A DNA stretch of 64,000 nt, taken from contig JAKIMF020000007.1 in the NCBI GenBank assembly GCA_022605425.2, forward strand, positions 806,001-870,000, in the 5' to 3' direction. Shown here piece after piece: positions 44,206 through 56,719 of the stretch. Within the stretch, counting starts at the first letter, position 1. Each line of letters opens with the position of its first letter. The position numbers and the translations under genes were made by a program. The notes below the pieces were generated by a model that made no database searches, was not told the origin of the DNA, and worked only from the letters and a program-made list of their open reading frames with translations. The DNA is from Hamiltosporidium tvaerminnensis (lineage: Eukaryota > Microsporidia > Dubosqiidae).

Positions 44206-45009
44206 TTATAATTTTGTATAAAAATATATTTCGAATTCAATAATTTAAAAATTTTTTACCCTTCTATTATAAAAATGTGTCGATTTAAAGTGATAAAACC
44301 TTGATTTGATTCATAAAAGAATTATTTAATCTGATTAACTATATAATTGCAAGATTTTCTGGTTTTTACTATAATCATTAATTGTGGGCCAAAGGAATTT
44401 GATTTAGCTTTAAAGAACCTTTCTTGTATTTTTTCAAAAAAATTTGTTTTAATGTTTTAGTATATCAACAAAAGAAATGCCGACGCTATTTCATTAATTC
44501 CCATGTCAGGTAGAACCCTGCTATCTACTAGACCAATTTTAGTATTATAATAACCTTTATATTTTTGCTTCCATTTATTTCTCATATTTCAATGGTTTAG
44601 ACATTATCTCTTAATCCTATATATACATTACCGCATGTCCTTTCCTGCTTTTCTTTTCATTACATGCTTGCTTAATATTTTCTTGTATCAAAAAAGTTAA
44701 AACATCTACTAACTAGACATGATATCAAATCAAAGCTATTTTAATGGATGGGCTTTTTATTTTAGTTTTTTTGCTTTCTATTTTTAATATGTTTGCAAAG
44801 CAAAAAAGAGTGATTTAAATCAGTGTACACTATTACCGAAGAAACATAACACGGCATATAAATAAATATATTTAAGACTTTTGGTTTTCCTTTCTTTTGA
44901 TATTTAAATAGAGGTATAATTTATTACAATGCCAATGCTTTTTAAAATATAAATACAAAAAAAACGAAACTAGTTGATTAACATATTTATAACATAAAGT
45001 TATTTATCT
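44206..45009. other. Intergenic, no gene seen
   Basis: AT-rich spacer, upstream of SEC62. Confidence 0.5.
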
Positions 45010-45245
45010 AAATTTGCCTACTATGGCGGGAGCAGAATTGGCTTGGATATTCTTTGATTGTCGTAAGAGGCTATTAAAAGTGACAGGTCCTCTAATTTGG
45101 AGTCGGGCGTAGGGTTAACAACCCATCCTTTAAAACCACCTTGTTTCGAAACCCGAAAATGTATACAAACCCACTGGAAAAAAACCGGGGGCAGTATTAC
45201 TGAAAGCGGCCAAGGCTCATACAAGGCTGTAGTGCCGATGATGAT
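45010..45245 (+). repeat. SINE-like repeat with GATGATG tail
   Basis: About 235 bases, GC-rich against its surroundings. The 5' part has GGAGCAGAATTGGCTTGG, whose TTGGCTTGG is loosely A-box-like. CTTGTTTCGAAACCCG at ~45138 loosely resembles a tRNA-type B box. The end is GTGCCGATGATGATG. Related copies lie at 25036, 35107 and 60900. Pol III origin is inferred, not shown. Confidence 0.7.
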
Positions 45246-45720
45246 GTTATTTATCTAAAAACGGTGGAAAAGAAAGGCTTCAGAATCGGGGATTCAATAC
45301 TTTACTTTGTGATGATGATTGTCGATTGGGAGGACGTGAAGTCTTATTAAAGTATATTTTTGAATATAAAAATACTCTATTATGTGTATATAAAAATAGA
45401 ATACACTTTTAAACACATGTGAGTTCTTAAAATGACAGTTTTTATTGAAAATAACTCTTATCGGTTCTGAAAAATAGATAAAAATATATACTAAGACTTT
45501 TAGGCTTGTAGTAGATTTATTTTTTAAAACAATGCGACAAAATGTATCTAAAATATGCAAAAAACCCTTTTTTTAAGTTAATTGTAAATGTGTCGGATGA
45601 GTTCATCGAAATGATCAATATGTTTTTTTCTTAACAAAATTGATAAATTCCCGAAATATTTCTTGAGCTTCCACATAAATAAAATACTTTAAAATTTGCA
45701 TACATTATTGTCGTATTTAT
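45246..45720. other. Intergenic, no gene seen
   Basis: AT-rich; nothing recognised. Confidence 0.5.
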
Positions 45721-45860
45721 AGAGATTTTCGATGAATATAATAATCCTTGCAATAAATATCATGATTTTACGATAAATATTATAATCTTTGCGACAATAT
45801 AAAGATTTTTGGAACAATATCATAATAATTGCAATCATTATAATAATTATTTTCCAAAAA
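45721..45860. repeat. Degenerate ~24-30-bp tandem repeat
   Basis: A phrase of the type ATAAT(C/A)(C/T)TTGC followed by GACAATAT or AATAAATAT recurs four to five times with drift. Similar phrases recur at 47061-47100 and 47845-47965. Confidence 0.5.
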
Positions 45861-46040
45861 TACAAAGTTAATAAATAAAACTATAATTAGTACATGGGAA
45901 TTATTATTCAAGAAACACCTGTCCATCTTTAGCCTTCTGCAATACCCTGAGATTTTTCGATATAAAGAATTATAATGTTCGCCCGTGATCTTATTAAATT
46001 TTACAAATTAATATTCTCACTTGAGGTCTGTACAGGCACC
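45861..46040. other. Spacer before transposase relic
   Basis: May contain the outer end of the DNA transposon. No terminal inverted repeat was identified. Confidence 0.35.
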
Positions 46041-46990
46041 ACTTTGAATTACTTTATTTTTTCAGATTGAGAATAAATTCTCAATTGGATTAAGAAATAG
46101 AGAATAAGGTCGAAGGTATTTTATTCGATACGAGGCTTTTTCCTCATAATCATCAATCCACGATAGTGATGAATTCTCGCTTGTTTATTACAAATATACG
46201 ATTCAAAATTCCTGCCATTAACAACTTCCATTAATCTCCTTAAATACAATTTAGAGTACTTTCCATTTACGGCTCTCACATAAATCTTATGGTATATCAT
46301 ACCATATTTGTTGATTGCGGCAACTACCGATATATTTCTATTTCTGGCTGTAGTCACAAAAAGGTATGCAGATCCATATCTCTTATTATGGTTTATACTG
46401 GAGCGTGTTTCTATTGGCAACCCAACTTCATCTAACCCGACAAAATTTTTGTTATGGTTATCAACCTATAACCCACGAAAACTAAATGTGTAATTGGTTC
46501 TGAGCTCAATTGTCGAAGATGAATTTCAACGCCCAGGCACTAATGTTACACGCTTTAGAGTTTTATAGAATTCTCTTGGTGAGCGATCAATTGTACTAGT
46601 TGACACATTAACATTAAATGTACTTTGGACTCATTCTGCCAACTCATGCAAGGTTTTTGTACACTCTGAACTAACATATGTTTGTAAGCTCTCTTTGATT
46701 TCCAAAGTTAACTTTGAGCGCATATACTAAACTCTTTTCTCAGCAAATACCAGGCCTGTTTTTAAATATCGTTTAATGATACTATTAACCATCTGGTATT
46801 TTATTCTATACCATGAGGTAATTGAAGACCTAGAATGGCTTTACAATGTCTTGCAATTATGCGTTCCTGATTATTATTGGAAACCATTTGTTTCATCCGA
46901 GTTGGAATGGTATTAGTGGGAGATTTTCATTGCGTGATCTCAATGTTTCCGTAAGACACTCTAAACCATTGTCATTTTTACACTCTATAC
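46041..46990 (-). mobile_element. Decayed IS630/Tc1-mariner-type DDE transposon
   Basis: Minus-strand reading gives the DDE order. GLDEVGLPIETRSS at ~46.43 kb carries the first Asp. NRNISVVAAINKYGMIYHKI follows. ICNKQARIHHY at ~46.17 kb stands where (M)DNAxIHH is expected, with the second Asp lost. After a frameshift, YSLFLNPIENLFSI at ~46.08 kb matches the PYSPxLNPIExxFS motif with the final Glu. Upstream (46.5-46.99 kb) is probably the broken N-terminal half. Terminal inverted repeats were not found. Confidence 0.78.
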
Positions 46991-47089
46991 ATTCTAGTGT
47001 TGTACCGACATACAAATGATATTTGTTTTTGTGGCTATTTTTACCCGAAAAGGAATTTTACCTTAAGTTAATTTTTAAAAAAATAATTA

Positions 47090-47105
47090 TTATATTGATC
47101 GCAAG
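47090..47105. repeat. Probable target-site duplication, left copy (16 bp)
   Basis: TTATATTGATCGCAAG, matching 47845-47860 with one mismatch. Confidence 0.6.
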
Positions 47106-47844
47106 TAGTGGATGAAGGATAACCACATAAAAACTTTCTGCTTGGCAATGAGTGTGTGAAACTGGTGTGAGGATCATTGTTTGGATTTTTGGTGGTAATA
47201 CAACCACACTACATCTTCGGTTGTTCCATGGGAGTTGTTATGAAGAGGAGAGGTCTTAGAAATGGAGAAACTTTTTCTACAAATTTATTTGTAGTTTTTT
47301 ATGTAACCAGATTGCAGACCGCGGCTGAACATGTAGGTAATTGCCATGTAAAAGCATGGAAACCTAGCCTTGCTCACTCGGGTTAGAAGACTTAGCGCCT
47401 GGGAGATATAAAAATAAAACCCATTAAAAGCCGTGAGAGCTAATAGCAGGATATACTTGTTGGTATGACATTGCACTGTTAAGTGGATCCCATGTAAGTC
47501 TGTGAAATATATCTTAGCTAGAAGTTTATTGGGTTCAGAAAGTGTAGAGTAAGTGGGAATGCTGCATAGTCTTGGGGGAGCCCAGATGGGGCTTCGGCCT
47601 TCGACCACACTCCATGCAACAGACATTAACGACTCCGGGCAAATGCCTCACCTATAAATTAGGATTCTACGTACTTGATAGATGAAATGCTTTGGGACGT
47701 AGGTATCGCAGGGGCTACCGATGGAGTTTTGGGTAGCAGTTATTTATGTTAAACCTAGAACTGCGTTAATGTCATGAAAACAGATATAAAACTTGCCACT
47801 ATTTTAAAAAGATGGGATACTTTTAAATAAAGTTTTATTTTATT
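47106..47844 (+). repeat. ~0.74-kb dispersed retroposed repeat, copy 2
   Basis: Full-length counterpart of 10357-11075. It sits inside a short degenerate tandem repeat and is bounded by a 16-bp near-perfect duplication, so it moved by a process that makes target duplications. It ends ACTTTTAAATAAAGTTTT. The frames at 47177-47386 and 47285-47626 are not conserved as such in copy 1. Encoded protein is unlikely. Confidence 0.75.
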
Positions 47845-47965
47845 TTATATTGAGCGCAAGGATCATGATTTTGATTGCAAGGATCATGATATTAATTGCA
47901 ACAATTATTATATTGATCGAAACTTTATGGTATTGGTTGCAAAGATCATTATATTGATCTAAAAT
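47845..47965. repeat. Degenerate short tandem repeat, right flank of inserted element
   Basis: Four or five drifted copies of a ~24-base phrase (TTGCAAGGATCATGATATTGA). The first 16 bases duplicate 47090-47105. Confidence 0.65.
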
Positions 47966-49937
47966 CCCTATAAAACGATTCCCCTCCGAGTAGCCCCCCC
48001 TGCTGAATTTTACTTTGAAGAAAAGGTGAAATACAGCAGATAATTACATTTTCCAAATCAAAAGGCCTAAAAAATCGTATTTACGCTTTTATAGCAGATA
48101 ACGACTGTTTAGCGTAAAATTAATTATTCAGTGAGAATGTAAGATTTTCAATAGGTTGAGACCATTTAAAACCGAAAAGGGTTTAATAAATCAAAATACT
48201 TAATTTACAAGTTTAAAAAAAATCCTGAAAATAAGACCTAAGTTACATAAATATACTGCAAATAATTGGTTTTGTCAAAATATTTTTTTAACCGTTTTGC
48301 TTACCAGGCTTCTACACCAGTTTATGCATTGTAACAGGGCAATGCATTAACGAATAATTGAGGGGGGGTCAAAATAAAATGGAATGGATACATAATAAAA
48401 TAAAAACAAAATTTATCAGAATTTTTAGTAAAATTTTTTTACCAAAACCGAGCATATAGAATATAAGAATCTATCTGACAATTTAAATAGTCAAATTTTA
48501 ATTTTAAAGTTGAAAATATTGGTGTTGGTTTGAACAAATGTAGTTTTATTTCAGCCTTTTTTATTTTTAGACAAGATGGGACATAATAAAATGCGACATT
48601 TAGTATAACTCGTAAATCTTAACGAATTCATGGATGAAACAATCTGATAACAGCAATGGGTGTAAAAAAGCACTTCTTTAAACATAATTTTCTGGCTTCA
48701 AACTTAAAGTTATACAAAGAAAACCAGGTAATCCGAAAGCGCGGGAGGAAATCGAACATTTAAATCAAATTAGCAAAATATAGTATCGAAAATTGTATTA
48801 TATTGAGGAATTTTGGTGTATAGAGCCCTCTTAAGATGTAATTTATATTTATATGAGAGCAATATTTAACTAAAAATATAATATTTTTTTATGCGTTTCC
48901 ATACAACCAAGTTTTTATAATCCGTTTTCTAAAGGCTTAATAACACTTAAAATTGTTTATATAGAGCCTTCTATTGAAATGGCTTAGAATCTGTTCTTCG
49001 AGGTAAGAAAACATTAGAAATACACCTGTGACATAAAGATTGCATTTAAGAGACATAATAAATCAATCTAAGAATTATTTCCTTGACTATACCATGATTT
49101 ATAACCACAAAAATGCTTAAAAAAATTGCAGCGTAAGCCGTGAAGCCTTTTAAAGGACATTAAGACAAACTTTAGTAAACAAAAAGTATAATAGTTACTC
49201 GAGAGACTTGTGTATTTGATATAAAAAGTGCTATAGGAAACCTGGCCTGAAAACGATAACTTTTGGATGGATATCAACTCTTTTTATTTAACTTCATTTT
49301 GGAGTTATATCAATTTGCAAGAAGTAAGTGAAAAGTAGAAAGTAGATAATATGGCACGAGGGCGGGTGAAAAAAACGAAACAAGACATATCTCGATGGAA
49401 TATTTTTCGCGATCAGAAATTTATTTCTATATATTTGAATTTTTGCCTGTCGAATTTAAATTTATTTTTTTCTAAGAATTTTAACAAAATTTTTTAAGTG
49501 ATGTTACAATATAAAGTGATATTTAGTTGACTTTAATTATATTTAAAATAATTCAATTTTTTCTGAATTTTGTATTTTACAAAGAGGAATAGAAACTAAA
49601 ATAATAAAAAAACTGAAAGTAAAGAAATTATAAGAACTTATTAGACAATAGAAATGGGTAGTCGAAAGAGACATAACAAACTTTACTGGCACAATATTTA
49701 AAGAATGTCTATATGATTTAACCGGCAGCCATACATAGTGTTAGATCACTTCAAAAAAAATCAATATTATATATTTTTCTGCTTTCGCTAAATTTATGTT
49801 ACTTTGAGCAGGAAGATAGAATATATATAAAGAAATAAAAAGTTGGCTTGTTCCAAAAAGTAATCTAAAACCCATGGTTTTGTTATGTCAACTTCAAATA
49901 TTTATTCTATAGGAGTCGTACGAATATAAAGAAATAT
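47966..49937. other. Intergenic, no supported gene
   Basis: AT-rich. Short C and G runs at 47992-47999 and 48361-48368. Frame 49068-49277 (minus) is not credible. Possible old transposon debris. Confidence 0.4.
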
Positions 49938-52900
49938 ATAGGTGGTAAAAAGAAAAAGGAAACAATCATAAAGGTCAAAAATAAGAAATATGAAGAGAAT
50001 ACATCTATTAAGGTGTAAAGAACAATTAGGAAATTATATAAAAAAAAGTTCAGGATACCAATCACCGCCATTTATGAAGCCTCCACACATTTCAGAATAG
50101 CATGCACAAACAGCCAATATACTTGTGTAACCTAATGCAATCTTCTTCTACATATCCAAAACCAAACATCAAAGTCTTTGGACCTTATAGAATATCGAAT
50201 GAGCCAATCTTCTGTATTTCATATATTTATAAAAAGTGCAATGTACTTGATTAGTACTCGGATCTGTCGAGGCGTCTATTCGAAAATTTTTTGAAGACTT
50301 TTTTTAGTACAGAAAGACTTTGTAAGAACTTAAAAATTGACCGAAAGAGATAGGGAGGTGTTATAAAGTAAAGTTCATAAAGCCAAACCCATCGATGTGT
50401 TAAATATTGGAAAAAAAATAAGACAGAAGAGAGAATTAAGCACGAAGATGAATGAAACGCGGCGTCACATTGCCACATGCCTCGCTGATTTATAGTTTTA
50501 GATATAACTCGGTATGTAGGCCCGAATAAAGAGTATTTGAATAAAATCAAACAAATTCCAAAGAATAAAATTAAAAAAATTGTATTCGATTTTAAAAGCA
50601 TCAGATTTAAATATTTGATAGTAGAGTCCTGAATCCTTTATATCGAATTCCTAGAAAATACCCTATTATTCCGTATTTATGATAAAAAAAGATGCCACTT
50701 GTATTTACGTGGCAGCCCAGGTATTTTATGACGAGAAAAAATGCTAATAGGAACAAGATAATACCGAGAAGAAAACATTTAAAGTATAACTTCGATTCTA
50801 AACGTAAAAGTTGTATTCTCGAAAAAGCACGCAAACATCAAAACTCTCTTCTTCTCGAAAAATATTTCAAGAATAAATGAGAGTATATTTGAAACTTAAG
50901 TCGTATAAATAAAATTTCAGACGCTTTAGTTAAACAGAATATAATTATTGGTGTTTTTGTGCATTGAGCCACAGAAGTAAAACTTTAGGAGGAAATTTTG
51001 AAAATATAGCTTTGTGTTGGAGCTATTCCGAGGATGAAATTATAGATACTTATCCCGACATATGTAATTTTTTTCATACGGTGGATCGTGACAGAATTGA
51101 AAGGGTTCAGCAGACGATAAAAAATTATGAAGATAATTTGGTTACTTATGATAATTATTTTATTCCAGAAGTATCGGAGTATCATCTGACTTTTTCAATA
51201 GTTTGACAAATTTGTGTGGCATACTTTTTTCTCTTCCTTAATTAGACTTTATTGGATATAGTGGTATCTATAATGTTTATATCAAGCAACTTAAGACTTT
51301 TCACTGATCTCTTTATGAGGTTCTAAAGATCATCATTTGAGAATGAACAGATCGTTCTGATTAGTTCTTTTGTGCGATAACTTACTTTATTCTGAAAGCG
51401 TATAACAATAAAACTCTGTTTACATGCGAATAGCTTCTTAGAAATTTTTACAATCTGAAGACTATTTTTGTCTGAAAGTTCGCCTCGCTGGAAGTAGAGA
51501 GTCGAAAGTATTAATTCGACAACCAATTAGGTTTTTTAAAGGTTAGAAAAGGCAGATCTGCCTACTTTTTTGATTTGTCTTTAATCAAGAATATAAAAAC
51601 AATCTTAAAACAACGATGACTGTCCTCAGAAAAGCTAAAGTCCAAATAAACATGCCCAACTATCTAAATGCATTTGAAAACTTATATACCTGATTGAATT
51701 ATGAAATATTACGTAGAAAATCTAAAATTAAAAATTAGATTTGATTAAGACCTGAACCAAACATGAACCGAAAATTTGTGAAGGCGCTCTAGAAAAGATT
51801 TCATTATCTTTAGTTTAGTTTTTGTTGATATAAACTCGTTAAACTTTTGTTCAATGAGAAATATCGCAGTATTACAATAAAAACTACATAAAAAACACAC
51901 TACCAATAGTCTCTTGTATATTCGTTATCTCAAGTTTCTTGGTCAAAGTAAGTATTGTTGAAAAATTACTGAGAAGTGGAAAACGTTTTAAATAATGTAA
52001 ATATAAATAAACAAGCAGAAGTTAGTTACGTCAGAGGTATTTTTTGAAGATACCGCATCTATTCTTGACGAAATTGTGTCGCCAATACCTGGAAGCATTA
52101 GAAGATATCTTGGAAATCCTTACACGTAAGTTGTTTAGGGAGACAAAACAAAATAATAGAACAGGTAAAATAGACTTTTGCGGTAGATTAAAAACAAAAG
52201 ATGTAGTTTCTGCAATTATTTCACAATAATTCCATGCATCATTGGGCATATGGAAGCACTCTTGCGGAACCAATCACCTTCTTCAGGTTATATGATGCAT
52301 TACGTGCTTTTTGGCTAAAAAAACCTTTAAAATGTCTGAAATATGCAGAGCGCCTTTATCATTCTAATAAAGCCTTTGAAAAGGCCGAAATAGTTTCGCG
52401 TAGGGAAGTAAACTTTAATTTTGTTAACTCTTGGATTTCTGCTTGAAAGTAAATAATCAAACTATAAAAGAAAACACAGTAAATTTGAAAATAAATATAG
52501 AACCATCTTGCAGCAAAAAAAGGTTTTCAAAACCAAAATTTAGGTTGCAAAAACTATTTAAAAAAATGAATTAGAAACAGCACAACCAGGTAATTTAAAC
52601 AACGAAATAGAGAGACAAAAACATAAACCAATGTTAAGAAATCCAGGTATAGACGATCCTGTAAGTGTTATTAAAATCTTGGAATGGTTAGAAAGGACGA
52701 GTAAGACCGCGTAATGCAGAAATTTTCTGCTATATCTAGAATATAAATGTATTCTGGATGCATTTGTGGAACAATAATGGAATCTGCCTGGAAAATAGCG
52801 AACATTTTAGCATGAGATGTGAAAAACGCCCGGTAATGATTATACTAGGCAATACGGAAATATAAAAACTGCATTAATTTACTCCTAAGAAAAATACATA

Positions 52901-53390
52901 GATCATAGTCTTTAAGACGAATTAAGGGTCACTCTATTTAATAAATCTTAGAAACAAAATACAGAGATAGGTCTATACACATGAATAGCAACTATTTAAG
53001 ATTCAGAAAGATATATTAGATATATTTGCGGTATGGTAAGCGCAGGAATATTATATAAAATTATCAAAACCAATTACTTCCTAGCTTTTCTGAAATAAAA
53101 TAAATAAAACTTAAAAAGAATAGTCTTCTAGCCAATTTATTGATCCTTATTTGAGTGTTTTGTTGAGATAAGGCTTATTTGATAACCGGTAAGGCTATAG
53201 GAAACAATACTATTTAATTTTTCTCAAACTAAAACAAATATTCATGAATAAAATGCCACAGATTGTGGTCGATAATACACAAGAAGGAAGTCAGCATTTT
53301 CTTTTAAACAAAAAAGAGGATCTGAAGTAGGAACCAAATTTGTAGCGAGCCTCAAGAGAGCGTAATTAAGAATTTTTGCCAGAAAATGAT
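49938..53390 (+). mobile_element. Decayed near-full-length RLE retrotransposon copy
   Basis: Follows the intact element from its first codons to near its end, with many stops and indels. ATAGGTGGTAAAAAGAAAAA at 49938 lies beside CTTATGGGTAGAAAGAAAAA. The CACATTGCCACATGCCTCGC block at 50466 matches the CGCCACTTGTCTCGC region. 52.03-52.14 kb matches the LLEGVSVYKYLGII region. 52.24-52.37 kb matches the post-RT region and 52.82-53.0 kb the post-zinc-finger region. A GAGGATCTGAAGTAGGA block at ~53316 matches the late coding part. The usual 3' terminus was not found, so the end is approximate. Confidence 0.75.
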
Positions 53391-53752
53391 GCATTAGCCA
53401 TCAAGACATTTTTAAAGCAAGTGTATACTGATAGGAATGTTTTATAAGAGAAAATATTTAAAATAACATATCTCTTGTCTTAGATAACGTAACCTCAGAA
53501 GAGAAATGCCGATTATCGTATAAAGAGTTTTTATATTTGATAGAAGATAACGAAAGAGTTAAAATAGGCAGAAAGCATTTAAAACGAGAATTTTTGGTTG
53601 ACCCGGATGGTAATTCACTATCTACTTGATCTTTTTCAGCTTTTATTTTGGTAAAAATAGTCTAAGCTGACTTAATTTGGTCATTTGTGTGGCCGAAAGA
53701 TATATACACCACGATAAATGAAAATTTTATGAGATAATGAAATATTTTTTCG
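53391..53752. other. Spacer next to right-arm boundary
   Basis: A ~45-codon open piece near 53480-53628 (KCRLSYKEFLYLIEDNERV) may be decayed transposon coding sequence. Not assignable. Confidence 0.35.
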
Positions 53753-54322
53753 ATATTTTTTAATTTACTCGTTATAATTTGAATGATACTGCCTTTGAAA
53801 ACAGATGGGCTTAATTTTCACTGGAAATTCAATTCTGAAAATTCAATACCGAATTTGAATCTAATAAGATGTGCTGAAAAGAATATATATTCTTGGTGAA
53901 TAAAATTTATCAACAACTAGAAACTTAAAAAACTAAAAAAAATAGAAACAAGTAAATGGTCAATATAAATATGTAAAACAGATAAAAAATCTTATAAATG
54001 TAAATATTCCTTTATCTATATTTCAAAAAATATTTTTGGAAAAAACGATTGCTACCTCTTCAAACAGAACAATTTATGAAACGGTCTGGTCACAATATTT
54101 TAAAACTATAAAGTTTTTTTTAATTATAAATTTAAAGTAAATCATATGGAATATAAAAGCGAATATTTTTATTTAAATTTGAGTAAATAAATAGTTAATG
54201 AATTACAAATAAATGCTTAAATATGAATCAAATGTTGAATTCTAAGTAAAAAAATTTATATTTTAAAGTGATATCTTATATAGTCTCCCTAAAATAAAAT
54301 ATATATTTTTCTAATCAAATGA
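53753..54322. other. Intergenic; inner end of right arm
   Basis: Mirror of 41915-42481. AT-rich, no gene. Confidence 0.6.
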
Positions 54323-54330
54323 CCCATTTT

Positions 54331-54912
54331 ATGGTTGGTAAATTTATAGTTGTAGAAGGAATAGATAAATCTGGAAAGACTACAGTTGCATTGAAAGTAA
54401 AAGAATATTTACAGAAATATAAGAAAAGTATACATTGTATGTCATTTCCGGAACGAACAACTGAAATAGGTAAAATATTAAATAAGTTTTTATCTAAAAA
54501 GATAAAACTTCCGAATGAAACCGTTCATTTATTATTCTCAGCAAATAGATGGGAATTTGCAAAAGAAATTTCAGAAAAAAGAAAAGATCAAATTATATTA
54601 TGTGATAGATATTATCTTTCTGGTCTATCTTATAGTATAGTAAATGGGTTGGATGAGGAGTGGTGCGAGTTTTCAGATAAAGGATTACCTAAACCCGATC
54701 TAACGATATTTATTGATATTAAGCCGACACAAGTTGTTTGTAGAAAAGGATTCGGTGAGGAAATCTATGAATGTTCGGAATATCAAAAGAAAGTATACGA
54801 AGTTTTGAAAATCAATGTTCTTAAAAGTAAAGAATTTATGATAATTGATGGAAACCTTTCGATAGAAGAAATCGTAGAAAATATTTCTTTATCAATTTTG
54901 AATTTGAAATAA
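54331..54912 (+). CDS. TMK: Thymidylate kinase (193 aa), right-arm copy
   Basis: Same protein as the left-arm copy with no amino-acid difference: P-loop GIDKSGKTT and the DRYYLSGLSYS signature. As there, the second ATG is preferred because CCC (54323-54325) lies five bases before it. The alternative start is 54319. Whether both copies are expressed cannot be seen; the upstream CCC context is intact in both. Perfect protein identity against visibly diverged intergenic DNA suggests selection, recent duplication or gene conversion. Confidence 0.93.
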   Translation: MVGKFIVVEGIDKSGKTTVALKVKEYLQKYKKSIHCMSFPERTTEIGKILNKFLSKKIKLPNETVHLLFSANRWEFAKEISEKRKDQIILCDRYYLSGLSYSIVNGLDEEWCEFSDKGLPKPDLTIFIDIKPTQVVCRKGFGEEIYECSEYQKKVYEVLKINVLKSKEFMIIDGNLSIEEIVENISLSILNLK

Positions 54913-55058
54913 AATTGTGTTTTTGATTTTTAATAAAAACTATTTTAAAATGATAATGAAAAATATCTAAGAATAAAAATTTGCTAAGCTTCTTTAATTT
55001 ACTTTTATTTGGTAAAATTTTAATTTTTCTTTCACATAAATTTATTTCTAAAAATATT

Positions 55059-55382
55059 TTAAAAGTTCTTTGAAAGAATCAAACCATTATTTTCACCGTA
55101 TGAAATAATTAAAGCTTTTAAAATTTGACCCGATTTTAGAACATCTGTTACATAAATATCTTCTGCCGTATTAGCCAATATATCTAATGATCTAAATACA
55201 CCTCGATAAGTGATATAACATTTTTGGTCTTCTATATGCGTAATCCTTGCAGAAGCTTGGAAAGGTGTAACTTTGTAAATTTTACATGTAACATTTGCCC
55301 CTATAAAAGGCATTGGAAGATTGAAAATTGGAAGGCCATTTTTCAGTAAAATATTTGTATCTTCACCAGGAAATGTTAACAT
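55059..55382 (-). CDS. CSL4: RNA exosome cap subunit Csl4 (107 aa), right-arm copy
   Basis: S1-domain protein as in the left arm, with one residue difference (A instead of V in ANTAEDI). The start ATG follows CACCCTG. Upstream, an indel changes the frame relative to the left arm, showing that the extra N-terminal codons open in the left arm are not coding. Convergent with TMK. Confidence 0.85.
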   Translation of the reverse strand: MLTFPGEDTNILLKNGLPIFNLPMPFIGANVTCKIYKVTPFQASARITHIEDQKCYITYRGVFRSLDILANTAEDIYVTDVLKSGQILKALIISYGENNGLILSKNF

Positions 55383-55387
55383 CAGGG

Positions 55388-56169
55388 TGATAAAATATTT
55401 TAAAAATTTCTTCGTGTAACAGTAAAAATATCATTTTCTTTATTTTTACGTGAATATAAGTAGACTTCTCTTTTCTAAATTTTAAACAAGAAAGTCAATA
55501 TGATAAAATACAGTAGAGATCAATCTCTTATTCTGATAACCACACCCCTAATTTAACTTTAAAAGAAAAATTAAAAACAATTCTTATTTAAATTTTTTTA
55601 AAAATACGATTCATTAACTAAAAATGAAATAAATTAAATTTTACTATAAAATAATTTTTAATTTGATGATTTACTCAAACTTTTATTTCTTTTTTAAAAC
55701 TTGATATTTGTTTATAAAATTTTAAGAGATTTAAAAAGATTTTAAAAGAATTTTTCTTAAATGGAATGTATATTTTTTAGTGGTGATTACTTATTTCTGT
55801 AAAAATACAAGGAAAAGAAAAAACTATGTTAATTTTTTTAATGATACTCTCGAAATAATTCTAAATATCAGGTTGGGATTCAAAAGAAATTTAAAATAAT
55901 TGGATAATTGATGTAAATATCGCTATTTATTGATATAATATGTATTTGGCGACACAAAAAACCTAAAAACAGTAAACTAATTCGTTTCAATAGTTATTTA
56001 TAATTCAAGTATTATTACTAAAAAATAAATCTAAGACATTTAAATTCCTTCTGATTTATTTACCTAATAAATCGTATATTCTATGAAAAAATCGAATATT
56101 TGTATTCTATAAAAAAATTGTTCAAGAATGTATAACCAGAATGTTCGGTATTTAAATATTTTTACCGTG
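55388..56169. other. Intergenic within right arm
   Basis: Mirror of 40061-40845. AT-rich with several indels relative to the left arm. No gene. Confidence 0.55.
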
Positions 56170-56719
56170 ATACATTTTTACTGGAATTCCGAATTTAAAT
56201 CTTTTTCGACTCTATTATATAAGTTTTACCATTTTTTTATCGTTACCTTAGTCTTCTAAGCCAGAATCTTTGTTTATAGTTATTATCGGTTCCTTTAGTG
56301 TAATTATCTATCTAAATAAGAGATATTTTATTTTCAGTTTTTAGCATTCTACATTATACTTTCGGCTACTAGCTTATTCCATAATGAATATTGGTTGTTT
56401 ATGTCTGTCTGCCTTTTATATAACACACTTCAACAATTTATTAAACACTCTGGCATTGATCCTGATTAAAGTCTTTTTCATCGATCATAAGTAATCGTTT
56501 AACTATACCTTTTAAACTCATTTGTTGAAGGTTCTATATTGGGGATATTCGAAGTCTATAAAGATATCTTTTATGGTTTTTGTTGGTACTATCTTCGATT
56601 ATATCATTTAAAATTATATTTACACTACGATATAAATAGAATAAATTCCTAATAGATCAAAGTTATATAGGTTTTGCAGTTTCAACAATTTGAAGTGAAT
56701 TTTGGAAAGTAATTCTTAC
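56170..56719 (-). mobile_element. Decayed 3' fragment of the RLE element, right-arm copy
   Basis: Mirror of 39514-40060, similarly decayed. Confidence 0.7.

Noticed and set aside
45010-45245. tRNA gene
   Set aside because: B-box-like TTTCGAAACCC is present but no cloverleaf can be drawn. It is a dispersed SINE-like repeat. No tRNA or rRNA was recognised elsewhere.
47285-47626. 113-aa protein encoded in the dispersed repeat
   Set aside because: The related frame in the other copy is shorter and differently ended. The similarity reflects shared repeat DNA.
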